DNA of 37,547 nucleotides from Candidatus Rokubacteria bacterium RIFCSPLOWO2_02_FULL_73_56 (GTDB lineage: Bacteria; Methylomirabilota; Methylomirabilia; Rokubacteriales; CSP1-6): positions 2,419 to 39,965 of the forward strand of contig MGCF01000164.1 in NCBI GenBank assembly GCA_001788495.1, in the 5' to 3' direction. The notes under the pieces are model-generated. The model had not been told where the DNA came from and did not search any database. It saw only the letters and a program-made list of their open reading frames with translations. This document shows, piece after piece, positions 16,685 to 26,051 of the stretch. How positions within the stretch are numbered: the first letter of the stretch is position 1; each line of letters starts with the position of its first letter. Position numbers and translations under genes: made by a program.

Positions 16685-18582
16685 AGCACGTCGTCGTCGG
16701 CACGGCCGGCCACATCGACCACGGCAAGACCTCCCTCGTCCGGGCCCTCACCGGGATCGACACCGACCGCCTGCCCGAGGAGAAGGCGCGCGGCATCACG
16801 ATCGACCTGGGGTTCGCCTTCCTCGAGGAGCCGGGCGGGCTCACCATCGAGATCGTCGACGTGCCGGGCCACGAGCGCTTCGTCCGGAACATGCTCGCCG
16901 GCGTCGGCGGGATCGACCTCGCGATGCTCGTCATCGCCGCCGACGAGGGCGTGATGCCGCAGACGCGCGAGCACCTGGCGATCTGCTCGCTCCTGCACAT
17001 CAAGACCGGCCTCGTCGTGCTCACCAAGGCGGATCTCGTCGAGCCCGACTGGCTCGAGCTGGTCCGGGACGACGTCGCGGGCCTGGTGCGCGACACGTTC
17101 CTCGCGGGCGCGCCGATCGTCGCCGCGTCGTCCAGGACCGGCGCGGGGCTCGACGAGCTGCGCGCGGCCCTGCGCGCGCTGGCCGAGGCCGTGCCCCCGC
17201 GCGTCAGCGACCAGCTCCCGCGGCTGCCGATCGACCGCGTGTTCACGGTGAAGGGCTTCGGCACGGTCGTCACCGGGACGCTCGCGGCGGGGCGGCTCGC
17301 GGTGGACGACCGCGTCCAGGTCTACCCGAAGGGCGTCGAGGCGAAGATCCGCGGGCTGCAGGCGCACGGGCGGCCGGTCGCGCAGGCGCTCGCCGGCCAG
17401 CGCACCGCGATCAACCTCCAGGGGGTGGAGCGCGCGGCGCTCGAGCGGGGCGACGTCGTCGCCCTCGCGGGCACCCTGGTGCCGACGCTGCTCGTGGACG
17501 GCACGCTCGAGCTCCTGGCCGACGCGCCCCGTCCGGTGCGGACGCGGACGCGCGTGCGCTTCCACGTGGGCACCAGCGAGATCATGGCCCGGGTGCTGCT
17601 GCTGGAGGGCGCCGAGCTCGAGCCCGGCGGGCGCGCGCTGGCGCGCTTCCGCCTCGAGGCGCCGCTCGTGGCGCTGCCGGGGGACCGGTTCGTCGTCCGC
17701 TCCTACTCGCCGATCGTCACGATCGGCGGCGGCACGCTGCTCGACGTGGACCCGCCGCGCTTCAAGCGCAAGGCGCCGGCGCTCGTGGCCCACCTCACGC
17801 TCCTGCGGCAGGGGAGTCCCGAGGAGGTCCTCGAGGAGCACGTGCGCCACGTCGGCGCCGCCGGGGTGCGGCTCGCCGCGCTCTCCGGGCGGGTGCCCTT
17901 CGGCCCCGAGCGCCTCCGCGGCCTCCTCGAGCGGCTGCAGGCGGCGGGCCGCGTGCTCGCCGTGGACCGCGACTGGTTCGTCCACCCCGAGGCCTTCGCG
18001 CGGCTCCGGGCGCAGGCGCTCGCGACGCTCGAGGCCTTCCACCGGGCCAGCCCGCTCCGGCCCGGGATGTCGCGCGAGGAGCTGCGCGGGCGGGCGGGCG
18101 CCGCCGACGAGCGGGTGTTCGCGTTCCTGCTCGGGGCGCTCGACGCCGAGGGGGTCGTGCGGACCGAGCGGGACAAGGTGCGTCTGGCCTCCCACGAGGT
18201 GCGCCTGTCGCCCGAGCAGCAGCGCGTGGTGGACCGCCTGGAGGAGCAGTTCCGGCTCGCCGGCGCGGCGCCCCCGAGCCCGGAGGAGGCGCTGGGCCAG
18301 GCGGGCGTCCGCGGCGACGAGGAGCACGAGCTGTTCCAGGTGCTGCTCCAGGCGGGCACGCTCGTGCGGGTCAAGGCGTCGCTCTACTTCCACGCCCGGG
18401 CCCTCGACGCCATCCAGGACAAGCTCGTGGCGATGCTCCGCGAGCGCAAGGAGATCGGGCCGGCGGACATCAAGGACCTCCTCGGGGTCTCCCGCAAGTA
18501 CGCGATCCCCCTGCTCGAGTTCTTCGACCAGCGGCGGGTCACGACCCGGGTCGGCGAGCGGCGGGTCTTGCGCGGCCCCTAG
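16681..18582 (+). CDS. selB: Selenocysteine-specific translation elongation factor
   Basis: GTPase delivering Sec-tRNA to UGA codons next to a SECIS hairpin. The 633 residues begin at GTG 16681, overlapping the selA stop. GTP-binding motifs: [12 protein letters not shown] (residues 7-18), [20 protein letters not shown] (switch I), [15 protein letters not shown] (switch II) and LTKADL. Domains II/III follow ([20 protein letters not shown], then [18 protein letters not shown]). The C-terminal half has the winged-helix repeats that bind mRNA SECIS elements ([57 protein letters not shown]). The gene ends TAG, 41 nt before tatA. Confidence 0.97.
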   Translation: MKHVVVGTAGHIDHGKTSLVRALTGIDTDRLPEEKARGITIDLGFAFLEEPGGLTIEIVDVPGHERFVRNMLAGVGGIDLAMLVIAADEGVMPQTREHLAICSLLHIKTGLVVLTKADLVEPDWLELVRDDVAGLVRDTFLAGAPIVAASSRTGAGLDELRAALRALAEAVPPRVSDQLPRLPIDRVFTVKGFGTVVTGTLAAGRLAVDDRVQVYPKGVEAKIRGLQAHGRPVAQALAGQRTAINLQGVERAALERGDVVALAGTLVPTLLVDGTLELLADAPRPVRTRTRVRFHVGTSEIMARVLLLEGAELEPGGRALARFRLEAPLVALPGDRFVVRSYSPIVTIGGGTLLDVDPPRFKRKAPALVAHLTLLRQGSPEEVLEEHVRHVGAAGVRLAALSGRVPFGPERLRGLLERLQAAGRVLAVDRDWFVHPEAFARLRAQALATLEAFHRASPLRPGMSREELRGRAGAADERVFAFLLGALDAEGVVRTERDKVRLASHEVRLSPEQQRVVDRLEEQFRLAGAAPPSPEEALGQAGVRGDEEHELFQVLLQAGTLVRVKASLYFHARALDAIQDKLVAMLRERKEIGPADIKDLLGVSRKYAIPLLEFFDQRRVTTRVGERRVLRGP

Positions 18583-18623
18583 GGGCGGAGTAAGGTTGGA
18601 GCGCGGTTGGAAAGGAGTCGCAC

Positions 18624-18806
18624 ATGTTTGGGCTGGGCTACCAGGAGCTGCTGATCATCCTCGTCATCGTGCTGATCCTGTTCGGCGCGAACAGGCTGCC
18701 GGAGCTCGCCCGCTCCCTCGGCTCGAGCGTGAAGGAGTTCAAGAAGGGCGTCAACGAGGCGAAGGCCGAGGAGACCCCGAAGAAGGAAGAGGAGAAGAAG
18801 GCGTAA
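18624..18806 (+). CDS. tatA: Twin-arginine translocase TatA/TatE subunit
   Basis: Pore-forming subunit of the Tat pathway, which exports folded proteins. The 60 residues show the standard plan: short N terminus [10 protein letters not shown], membrane helix (about 8-24), the hinge motif [14 protein letters not shown] with its conserved Phe-Gly, an amphipathic helix and a Lys/Glu-rich tail. AAAGGAG lies 6 nt before the ATG. It follows selB directly, and many Sec enzymes (formate dehydrogenases) are Tat substrates, so the neighbourhood is functionally sensible. No tatC is in the window. Confidence 0.95.
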   Translation: MFGLGYQELLIILVIVLILFGANRLPELARSLGSSVKEFKKGVNEAKAEETPKKEEEKKA

Positions 18807-20431
18807 GACTCGACCTCCTCGCCGCCTCCGCGCTCGCCCTCCTGACCGTCGTCTCGCGCCTGCCCTACCGGGCGCGCATGCTCTACAACTGGGACGCCGT
18901 GCAGTTCGCGCTCGCGCTCCGCGAGTACGACGTCGGCAAGCACCAGCCGCACCCGCCGGGCTACATCCTCTACGTCGTGCTGGGCCGCCTCGTCAACGCG
19001 TGGCTCGACGACCCGGCCGCGGCGTACGTGGTGCTGGCGGTCCTGTTCAGCGGGCTCACGACCTTCGTCGTCTACTTCCTCGCGCGGGCGATCTACGAGC
19101 GGACGACCGCGCTGGCCGCGGCCGCGCTCCTGGCGGTGAGCCCGCTCTTCTGGTTCTACGGCTCCGTCGGGCTCACGTACGCGGGCGAGGCGCTGTTCGC
19201 CTCGAGCGTCGCGTACTTCGCGTACCGCGCCCTCCAGGGCAGCCGCGCCGACGCCGGCCTCGGCGCCCTCTACCTGGGCCTGGCCGGCGGCATGCGCCAG
19301 TCGCTCCTCGTCCTGCTCTTCCCGCTCTGGCTCGGCGCCGCGGCCGTCGGCCTCCGGAGCGCGGGCGTCGTCGCCGCGGGGCTCGCGTTGCTGGCGGGCG
19401 GCGCGCTCACGTGGTTCCTGCCGATGGTCTGGCTCAGCGGCGGGCTCGCGCGCTACGTGGCCGCGACGGCGGAGCTGGCCGACTCGGTCGTCCGGCCGAC
19501 GTCGATCGTCGGCGGCCCGCTCGCGGGCACGCTCGCGATGACGCGCCACCTGCTCGAGTCCGTGCTGGTCGGGCTCGGCCCGCTCGCCCTCGCGGCGCTC
19601 CTCGCCGTCTGGTACGTGCGGCGGCACGGCTGGGGCCGCCGCGAGTGGTTCCTCCTCGGCTGGACGCTCCCGCCGGTCGCCGTCTACACGCTCGTCCACT
19701 TCGGCCAGGCGGGCTACGTGCTGACGTTCCTGCCGGCGCTCGTGATCTTCCTCTCGCGGGTGCTCGTGACGGCGCTCGGCCACGCGGCGCGGGCCTGGGC
19801 CCAGCCGCGGGCGCGCGCCGCGCTGACCACCGCCGTCGTCGCGCTCGTCGTCCTCGTCAACGGCGCGTTCTTCGTCTCGGCGCGCCCGCGGCCGCGGGAC
19901 TTCGACGCGCCGCGGCCCGCCTGGGTGCGGAGGGCGCAGGACGACGCGTCCGACTGGATCCTGAGCCGCACCGCCGCCGCGCTCCGCGAGCACGAGCAGG
20001 TCGTGCGCACGTTCGTCGACGCGATCCGCGGCCTCTACCCGCCGGAGGAGACCGTGGTGCTCACCGAGCAGGGCAACCCCCGCTCGTACCCGTGGTTCCG
20101 GCACGCGATGTTCTACCTGCCCGAGTACGAGGTCTACGAGCTCGCGACGGGCGGGCTCGTGCCGGGCTACCGCGCCTCGCGGCGGATCGCGACGATGACC
20201 GCCGTGCCGGACACGCGGATCCGCCTGCCCGCGCGCGTCACGCGTCTCGTCTGGTTCGTGGACCACTGGAGCCCCATGACCGTGCCGCCGCCCGGGCTCG
20301 TCGAGCTGGAGCTGCCGTACGGGCGCTACCTCTACGTGCTCCCGCTCGGGCGCCGCGCCGTCGCGTACGAGGGCTACACGCTCGCCCGCGAGGCGCCGCC
20401 ACGCCGCCGTGTCTCCCGCGCGGCGCGATGA
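18803..20431 (+). CDS. Multi-pass membrane glycosyltransferase-like protein (GT39/DUF2723-like)
   Basis: About 540 residues with roughly ten membrane helices and a soluble C-terminal domain (about 390-540), the plan of lipid-linked-sugar (GT-C) transferases. The first outer loop holds [20 protein letters not shown] followed by [10 protein letters not shown], where the Asp is the likely catalytic base; [20 protein letters not shown] follows. The start is uncertain. The hydrophobic N terminus ([20 protein letters not shown]) begins at codon GTA 18803, which overlaps the tatA TAA; ATG 18878 would cut into the first helix and CTG 18842 is another option. The end overlaps the next GT-like gene by 23 nt. 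Substrate unknown. Confidence 0.8.
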   Translation, partial: VRLDLLAASALALLTVVSRLPYRARMLYNWDAVQFALALREYDVGKHQPHPPGYILYVVLGRLVNAWLDDPAAAYVVLAVLFSGLTTFVVYFLARAIYERTTALAAAALLAVSPLFWFYGSVGLTYAGEALFASSVAYFAYRALQGSRADAGLGALYLGLAGGMRQSLLVLLFPLWLGAAAVGLRSAGVVAAGLALLAGGALTWFLPMVWLSGGLARYVAATAELADSVVRPTSIVGGPLAGTLAMTRHLLESVLVGLGPLALAALLAVWYVRRHGWGRREWFLLGWTLPPVAVYTLVHFGQAGYVLTFLPALVIFLSRVLVTALGHAARAWAQPRARAALTTAVVALVVLVNGAFFVSARPRPRDFDAPRPAWVRRAQDDASDWILSRTAAALREHEQVVRTFVDAIRGLYPPEETVVLTEQGNPRSYPWFRHAMFYLPEYEVYELATGGLVPGYRASRRIATMTAVPDTRIRLPARVTRLVWFVDHWSPMTVPPPGLVELELPYGRYLYVLPLGRRAVAYEGYTLAREAPPRRRVSRAAR

Positions 20432-21896
20432 CCTCCTCGTAGTCGCCGCCGCGCTCGCGCCGCTCGCGCTCTTCCTCCTGCGCGAGCGGCAGATCGCCGG
20501 CGCCGTCGGGTTCCCGCTCGACGACTCGTGGATCCACCTCCACTTCGCGCGCAACCTGGCCGAGGGCGCGGGTTTCGCGTACAACCCGGGCCGGCCGGTC
20601 GCGGGCTCGACGGCGCCGCTCTGGACGCTCCTGCTGGCCGCCGGCGCCGCGGTCCTCGGCCCGTCGCTCGCGCTGGCGAAGGCGCTCGGCGTCGCCGCGG
20701 CGCTCGGCGCCGCCCTTCTGACGCGGCGGGCCGCGGCGGCGTTCGGCGCGCCGGCGCCCCTGGCCCTGCTGGCCGCGGTCGGTCTCCTCTGGACCGGGCC
20801 GATGGCGTGGGGCGCGCTCTCGGGCATGGAGGTGACGCTCGCGGCGCTGCTCGTCGCGGCGGCGCTCCTGGCCCACGCGCGCGACCGGCTCGTCTGGAGC
20901 GCGGCCTGGGCGGCGCTCGCCGCGCTGGCGCGGCCGGAGGCCGTGCTGCTCGTGCCGTGCCTGGCGCTCGCGCGCCCGCTCGGCGCGCGCCGGCTCGCCG
21001 CGTTCGGCGCGCTCACCGCGGCGGCGCTCCTGCCGATGGTCCTGTTCAGCCTCTGGACCGCCGGCGCCCCGTACCCGGCGACGGCCGCGGCGAAGGTCGA
21101 GGGGGGGCTGCTCGGCTGGCTCGGCGGCCTGCGCGAGCCGCTCGCGGTCACGCTGCTCGCGCGGCCGTGGCGCTTCCTCGCGGAGTGGGTCGGCTGGCTC
21201 GCGCGGACGCACGGGGTGCTGCCGCTGGCGCTCGTGCCGGGGCTCGTCCTCGCGTGGGGGCGCGGCGGCCGCGCGCTCGGCGCCGTCGGCCTCGTCCTGC
21301 TCGTCCACCCGCTCGGCATGGCGCTGCTCGCGCCGTACCGCGGCCCGGCGTTCCAGGAGGGCCGCTACTCGATCCACCTGCTGCCGCTCGCCTTCGTCAT
21401 CCTGGCCGTCGTCGCGGGGGCCTCGCGGTGGGCGCGGGCCGGGCGCTGGCTCCCCGCGCTCGCCGTGGCCGCCTACCTCGGCGCGGCGGCGGTGGCGCTC
21501 GCGCCGGCGGCGACCCGGTACGGGTGGGCGGTGCAGAACATCAACGCGATGCAGGTGCACCTCGGCCGCTGGCTCGACGCGCACGTGACCCCCCGCGCGC
21601 GCCTCGCGGTCAACGACATCGGGGCGATCGCCTACTTCTCGCGCCGCGAGGTCCTCGACCTCATGGGGCTCGTGACGCCCGAGGTCATCCCGTACCGGCG
21701 GCGCGGCGAGGGCGGCGTCGTCGAGTACCTGCTCGAGACGTGCCCGGACCACGTCGTGATCTTCCCCGCGTGGTTCCCCGGCCTCGCGGCGCGCGCGGAC
21801 CTGCTCGAGCCGGTCTACCGCGTGCGCCTCGCGCGCAACGAGGTGGCCGGCGCCGCGGAAATGGTCGTGTATCGGCTCCGGCGTTGTGCGGTATGA
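20409..21896 (+). CDS. Second multi-pass membrane glycosyltransferase-like protein
   Basis: A 495-residue protein with about ten membrane helices, starting at GTG 20409 within the end of the previous gene. The GT-C signature is in the first outer loop: GFPLDDSWIHLHFARNLAEG with the DD pair, followed by GFAYNPGRPVAGSTAPLWTL, a pattern seen in arabinofuranosyltransferase-like and related polyprenyl-sugar enzymes. The C-terminal soluble part (about 380-490) contains ARLAVNDIGAIAYFSRREVL and VTPEVIPYRRRGEGG. The two consecutive GT-like proteins share the plan but not obvious sequence, so they probably act in one glycan or lipid-modification route. The -10 box of the next gene overlaps its last codons. 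Confidence 0.82.
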   Translation: MSPARRDDLLVVAAALAPLALFLLRERQIAGAVGFPLDDSWIHLHFARNLAEGAGFAYNPGRPVAGSTAPLWTLLLAAGAAVLGPSLALAKALGVAAALGAALLTRRAAAAFGAPAPLALLAAVGLLWTGPMAWGALSGMEVTLAALLVAAALLAHARDRLVWSAAWAALAALARPEAVLLVPCLALARPLGARRLAAFGALTAAALLPMVLFSLWTAGAPYPATAAAKVEGGLLGWLGGLREPLAVTLLARPWRFLAEWVGWLARTHGVLPLALVPGLVLAWGRGGRALGAVGLVLLVHPLGMALLAPYRGPAFQEGRYSIHLLPLAFVILAVVAGASRWARAGRWLPALAVAAYLGAAAVALAPAATRYGWAVQNINAMQVHLGRWLDAHVTPRARLAVNDIGAIAYFSRREVLDLMGLVTPEVIPYRRRGEGGVVEYLLETCPDHVVIFPAWFPGLAARADLLEPVYRVRLARNEVAGAAEMVVYRLRRCAV

Positions 21897-21897
21897 T
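21892..21897 (+). promoter_or_regulatory. -10 box directly upstream of the retropepsin-like gene
   Basis: TATGAT in the context TGCGGTATGAT ends 6 nt before ATG 21904. With the usual distance to the start site, transcription would begin at or next to the A of ATG, giving a leaderless mRNA. No -35 box or Shine-Dalgarno sequence is seen. Confidence 0.45.
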
Positions 21898-21903
21898 CCG
21901 CCT

Positions 21904-22551
21904 ATGAGTCGGGCAGGCGCCCTCGTCCTGGCCGCCGTCCTGCTGCTCGCGCTCGCGGGCCCCGCCGCCGCGCAGGTCTACCGCTGGGTCGACGAGCGCG
22001 GCGTCGCGCACTACACCGAGGGGCGCGACAGCGTCCCCGAGCGCTTCCGCGCGACGGCGGTCGCGGTGCCGATGCGCCGGGAGCCGCCCGCGCCGGCGCC
22101 CGCCGCGGGCGCGCCGGCCGGCGCGCAGGGCGCGGGGCCGGCGGGGGCGAAGGCCGGCGCGACGGGCGAGGCCACGATCAAGTTCACGCCGGGCGAGCGC
22201 ATCATGGTGGACGCGCAGCTCAACGGCTCCACCTCCCTCCGGCTCATGCTCGACACCGGCGCGGACCGGACCGTCATCTCCCCGCGCGTCATCGCGGCGG
22301 CCGGCATCTCGCTCACGCGCGGCACGGCGAGCGGGACGATGAAGGGCGCGACGGGCGAGGCGCAGGTGCAGGCGGTGCCCGTCGAGTCGATCGAGGTCGG
22401 CGCCGCCAGGGTCAGCCCGCTCGTCGTGATCTCGCACGACATCGACCAGTCGGGCGTGGACGGTCTGCTCGGCCGCGACTTCCTCGACAAGTTCACGGTC
22501 ACGATCGACAACTCGCTCGGCCTGGTCACGCTGACGCCGAAGAAGCCGTAG
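21904..22551 (+). CDS. Secreted retropepsin-like aspartic protease with DUF4124 domain
   Basis: A 215-residue exported protein. Signal peptide residues 1-24 (ending GPAAAQ), then a DUF4124 module ([16 protein letters not shown], about 24-50). A Pro/Ala linker leads to a single-domain retropepsin-like protease (about 92-212) with catalytic D117 in [13 protein letters not shown] and the later [14 protein letters not shown]. Such clan AA proteins act as dimers in the periplasm, but the substrate is unknown. ATG 21904 is preferred to the upstream in-frame ATG 21886 because it begins the signal peptide and lies just after TATGAT. Confidence 0.88.
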   Translation: MSRAGALVLAAVLLLALAGPAAAQVYRWVDERGVAHYTEGRDSVPERFRATAVAVPMRREPPAPAPAAGAPAGAQGAGPAGAKAGATGEATIKFTPGERIMVDAQLNGSTSLRLMLDTGADRTVISPRVIAAAGISLTRGTASGTMKGATGEAQVQAVPVESIEVGAARVSPLVVISHDIDQSGVDGLLGRDFLDKFTVTIDNSLGLVTLTPKKP

Positions 22552-22587
22552 CGGCGCCGGCCGCTCGGCCGCCCGCGCGCCTCGTGG

Positions 22588-22593
22588 TACCAT
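22588..22593 (+). promoter_or_regulatory. Possible extended -10 box for ileS
   Basis: TACCAT preceded by TGG (extended TGn form) ends 13 nt before the ileS ATG at 22607, predicting a leader of about 6 nt. There is no T-box-like leader and no room for one in the 55-bp gap. Confidence 0.35.
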
Positions 22594-22606
22594 TCGGTCC
22601 CTGACC

Positions 22607-25447
22607 ATGGACTACAAGGCCACGCTCCACCTGCCGAAAACGGCCTTCCCGATGAAGGCCAACCTCCCCCAGACCGAGCCCCGGATGCTCGAGTGGTGGG
22701 ACGCGCTGGGCGTCTACGCGCGCCTCCGCGAGGCCGCCGCCGACCGCCCGCTCTGGATCCTCCACGACGGGCCGCCCTACGCCAACGGCCACATCCACAT
22801 CGGGACGGCGCTCAACAAGATCCTGAAGGACCTCGTCGTGAAGTCGCGCTCGATGCTCGGCTTCAACGCGGTGTACGTCCCGGGCTGGGACTGCCACGGC
22901 CTGCCGATCGAGCACCAGGTGGACAAGGAGCTCGGCCTCGACACCGCGTCCGTCGACGTGCGCCGCGCCATGGATCCCGTCGAGAAGCGTCGCCGCTGCC
23001 GCGAGTACGCGCTGCGCTTCATCGACATCCAGCGGCAGGAGTTCAAGCGGCTCGGCGTCTTCGGCGACTGGGAGCACCCGTACCTCACGATCGCGCCGGC
23101 CTACCAGGCCGTGATCGCCCGCGAGTTCGGGCGCTTCGTCGGGCGCGGCCTCGTCTACAAGGGCCTGAAGCCCGTCCACTGGTGCATGCACTGCAAGACC
23201 GCGCTCGCCCAGGCGGAGGTCGAGTACGAGGACCAGCGGACGCCGTCGGTCTACGTGAAGTTCCCGCTCGTCGGCGCCCTGCCGGGCGTGGCCGCGGCGC
23301 CCCGGCCCTCGCTGGTGATCTGGACGACGACGCCCTGGACGCTCCCGGCGAACCTCGCGATCGCGGCGCACCCGGACGAGGAGTACGTGGCGCTCGCGGT
23401 CCCGGGGGCGCCGGGACGCGGGGGCGAGACGCTGGTCGTCGCGGCCAAGCTCGCCGACGCGTTCGTGATGACGGCGGACGTGCGCGACGCGCGGCAGGTC
23501 GCCGTGATCCCGGGCCGGGAGCTCGTCGGGCTCGAGTACCGGCACGCGTGGATCGACCGCACCGGGAAGGTCGCCGCGGCGGACTTCGTCGCGATGGACA
23601 CGGGCACGGGCCTCGTCCACATCGCGCCCGGCCACGGCGAGGAGGACTACGAGCTCGGGCGGCGCCTCGGGCTCGAGGTCTACAACCCGGTGGACGACGA
23701 CGGGTGCTTCACCGCCGACGTCGAGCGCTTCGCGGGCCTCACGGTGTGGGAGGCCAACCCGAAGATCACCGCCCACCTCCGGGCGGTCGGCGCGCTGCTC
23801 GCGGAGGTCGCCCTCGACCACACGTACCCGCACTGCTGGCGCTGCAAGAACCCGACGCTCTTCCGCGCGACGCCGCAGTGGTTCATCGCGCTCGACCAGG
23901 ACCGGCTGCGCGAGCGCACGCTGGCGGCGATCCGGCGCGACGTCAAGTGGATCCCGGCGTGGGGCGCGGAGCGCATCTACAGCATGATCGCGCACCGGCC
24001 CGACTGGACGATCTCGCGCCAGCGCGTCTGGGGGGTGCCGATCGTCGCGTTCTACTGCGAGGGCTGCGGCGGCCTCCTGCTCGAGGAGCGGCTCGTCGAG
24101 CACGTCGCGCGGATCTTCCGCGAGGGCCGGGGCGCCGACGAGTGGTACGCGCGCGAGGCCCGCGACCTGCTGCCGCCGGGCACGCGCTGCGCCGCGTGCG
24201 GCGGCGGCGCGTTCCGCAAGGAGACCGACATCCTCGACGTCTGGTTCGACTCGGGGTGCAGCCACGCGGCCGTGCTCGAGACCCGGCCCGAGCTGCGCTG
24301 GCCGGCCGAGATGTACCTCGAGGGCTCGGACCAGCACCGCGGCTGGTTCCACTCCTCGCTCCTCGAGGCCATGGGCACGCGGAACGCGCCGCCGTACCGG
24401 AGCGTGCTGACCCACGGCTTCGTCGTGGACGGCGAGGGCCGCAAGATGTCGAAGTCGCTCGGCAACACCGTCGCGCCCGAGGACCTGATCCCGAAGTACG
24501 GCGCCGAGGTCCTGCGCCTGTGGGCGGCGTCGGAGGACTACACCGAGGACATCCGCGTCTCCGGCGAGATCATGGAGCGCCTGGCCGACGCCTACCGCCG
24601 GATCCGCAACACGCTCCGGTTCCTGCTCGGCAACCTCGGCGACTTCGAGCCCGCGCGCGACCGGCAGTCGTACGCGCGCCTCGACGAGATCGACCGCTGG
24701 ATCCTCGACCGCCTCGCGCGGCTCATCGACCGCGTCAGGCGCGCCTGGGAGACGTACGAGTTCCACACCGTCTTCCACGCGGTCCACAACTTCTGCGCGG
24801 TGGACCTGTCGGCGCAGTACCTCGACGTGATCAAGGACCGGCTGTACACCTCGGCGGCCGACGACCCGCGCCGCCGCGCCGCCCAGACCGCGTGCTACAA
24901 CCTCTTCCAGGCGCTCGTGCGGCTGATGGCGCCGATCCTCACGTTCACCGCCGAGGAGGCGTGGCGCCACCTGCCGGGCGCCCGCGCCGCGAGCGTGCAC
25001 CTCGAGCGCTTCCCCGAGGTGCCCGTCGAGTGGCTCGACGACGCGCTCGCGCGCGACTGGAGCCGGCTCCTCGAGGTGCGCCGCGAGGTCGCGAAGGCCC
25101 TGGAGACCGCGCGCGCGCAGGGGCTCATCGGCAGCGGGCTCGAGGCGCGGGTGAGCGTCCGCGCGGCGCCCGAGGACCTGCCGGCGCTGCTCCGGGGCAA
25201 GCGCGCGCTCCTGCCGACGCTCTGCATCGTCTCGCAGGTGGACCTCGAGCCAGGCGGCGCCACGCCGGCCGTCCAGTACGACAGCCAGGAGATCCCCGGG
25301 CTCGTCGTCGGGGTGGACCGGGCGCGCGGCCGCAAGTGCCAGCGCTGCTGGGTGTGGAGCGAGCGCGTCGGCGAGAGCGCCGCGCATCCCGGCCTCTGCG
25401 AGCGCTGCGTCCCGGTGGTGCTCGCGCTCGGCGGCAGTGCGGCCTAG
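22607..25447 (+). CDS. ileS: Isoleucyl-tRNA synthetase
   Basis: Class I synthetase charging tRNA-Ile, 946 residues, full length for the bacterial form. Start [20 protein letters not shown] is typical. The HIGH motif is HIHIG (62-66) in [18 protein letters not shown]. The CP1 editing domain follows ([33 protein letters not shown]). KMSKS is at 613-617 in [10 protein letters not shown]. The anticodon-binding region is intact and the C terminus carries the zinc knuckle (KCQRCWVW and LCERC). Zinc C-terminus and motif spacing indicate the standard bacterial type. The gene overlaps lspA by 11 nt, an order common in many bacteria. Confidence 0.98.
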   Translation: MDYKATLHLPKTAFPMKANLPQTEPRMLEWWDALGVYARLREAAADRPLWILHDGPPYANGHIHIGTALNKILKDLVVKSRSMLGFNAVYVPGWDCHGLPIEHQVDKELGLDTASVDVRRAMDPVEKRRRCREYALRFIDIQRQEFKRLGVFGDWEHPYLTIAPAYQAVIAREFGRFVGRGLVYKGLKPVHWCMHCKTALAQAEVEYEDQRTPSVYVKFPLVGALPGVAAAPRPSLVIWTTTPWTLPANLAIAAHPDEEYVALAVPGAPGRGGETLVVAAKLADAFVMTADVRDARQVAVIPGRELVGLEYRHAWIDRTGKVAAADFVAMDTGTGLVHIAPGHGEEDYELGRRLGLEVYNPVDDDGCFTADVERFAGLTVWEANPKITAHLRAVGALLAEVALDHTYPHCWRCKNPTLFRATPQWFIALDQDRLRERTLAAIRRDVKWIPAWGAERIYSMIAHRPDWTISRQRVWGVPIVAFYCEGCGGLLLEERLVEHVARIFREGRGADEWYAREARDLLPPGTRCAACGGGAFRKETDILDVWFDSGCSHAAVLETRPELRWPAEMYLEGSDQHRGWFHSSLLEAMGTRNAPPYRSVLTHGFVVDGEGRKMSKSLGNTVAPEDLIPKYGAEVLRLWAASEDYTEDIRVSGEIMERLADAYRRIRNTLRFLLGNLGDFEPARDRQSYARLDEIDRWILDRLARLIDRVRRAWETYEFHTVFHAVHNFCAVDLSAQYLDVIKDRLYTSAADDPRRRAAQTACYNLFQALVRLMAPILTFTAEEAWRHLPGARAASVHLERFPEVPVEWLDDALARDWSRLLEVRREVAKALETARAQGLIGSGLEARVSVRAAPEDLPALLRGKRALLPTLCIVSQVDLEPGGATPAVQYDSQEIPGLVVGVDRARGRKCQRCWVWSERVGESAAHPGLCERCVPVVLALGGSAA

Positions 25448-25925
25448 GCCGCGCGCCGCCCGCATCGCCGTCGTCGCGGCGGCCGTCGTCCTCCTCGACC
25501 AGGTCACGAAGCTGGTGGCGCTCGCGCGCCTGGCGCCCGGCGTCCCGGTCCCCCTCGTGGACGGCCTCGTCTCGCTCACCCTCGTCCTGAACCCCGGCCT
25601 CGCCTTCGGCCTGCTCGGCGGCATCCCCCCGGGCTGGCGCTGGCTCGTCGCCCTGCTCTCGCTCGTCGCGCTCCTCGTCCTCCTGCGCGTCGCCGTGCAC
25701 GTCCTGCCGACGGCCGGCGCCGCCGACCAGGCGGCGATCGGCCTGGTCTTCGGGGGCGCCGTCGGCAACCTGGTCGACCGCGGCCGCTTCGGCGCCGTCG
25801 TGGACTTCGTGGACGTCTACTACAGGAGCTGGCACTGGCCCGCGTTCAACGTCGCCGACTCCGCCATCACGGTCGGTGTCGCGCTCCTGGCGCTCCGGTT
25901 CCTGACCGAGAAGAAGCCGGGCTGA
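25437..25925 (+). CDS. lspA: Lipoprotein signal peptidase (signal peptidase II)
   Basis: Inner-membrane aspartic protease removing signal peptides from diacylglyceryl-lipoproteins. The 162 residues contain four membrane helices. Signatures are [45 protein letters not shown] and [11 protein letters not shown]; the catalytic aspartates are in GNLVDR and NVADSAI. The GTG start lies within the end of ileS. The stop TGA is followed immediately by an inverted-repeat element. Confidence 0.96.
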   Translation: MRPRPRAARIAVVAAAVVLLDQVTKLVALARLAPGVPVPLVDGLVSLTLVLNPGLAFGLLGGIPPGWRWLVALLSLVALLVLLRVAVHVLPTAGAADQAAIGLVFGGAVGNLVDRGRFGAVVDFVDVYYRSWHWPAFNVADSAITVGVALLALRFLTEKKPG

Positions 25926-26040
25926 CCGGGCTATTCATGAGCGTCCAGCGGGCGCGCCGGCGGGTCCTGTCATCGGGGTGGCCCCCGGCCACCCCGACGC
26001 CACCCGCCGGCCCGCCAGTCGTCGCTCATGAATAGCCCGG
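25926..26040. mobile_element. 115-bp MITE-like inverted-repeat element with perfect 18-bp ends
   Basis: The left end CCGGGCTATTCATGAGCG (25926-25943) is the exact reverse complement of the right end (26023-26040). Inside, GCCGGCGGGT recurs inverted, and the centre is a 10-bp stem, CGGGGTGGCC (25974-25983) with GGCCACCCCG (25987-25996), around a CCC loop. The whole element can therefore fold into one long hairpin. The TATTCATGA portion is AT-richer than the surroundings. It begins right after the lspA stop and ends 11 bp before the rluD GTG. It has no coding capacity. No exact target duplication is seen next to it; GCTGA occurs at both sides (25921-25925 and 26044-26048) but not abutting the right end. 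A bidirectional terminator is an alternative or additional role. Confidence 0.7.
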
Positions 26041-26051
26041 GTCGCTGAGCC

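Noticed and set aside
13901-21896. Selenoprotein gene next to the Sec machinery
   Set aside because: I looked at TGA stops of nearby genes for conserved continuation or redox motifs with U and saw none. This was a visual check, not a SECIS search.
22526-25768. Very long antisense open frame opposite ileS (and similar ones opposite selA/selB, glmS, the helicase and gatA)
   Set aside because: High-GC third positions suppress stops on the opposite strand. The translations are Arg/His/Asp/Glu-biased low-complexity sequence with no motifs or starts.
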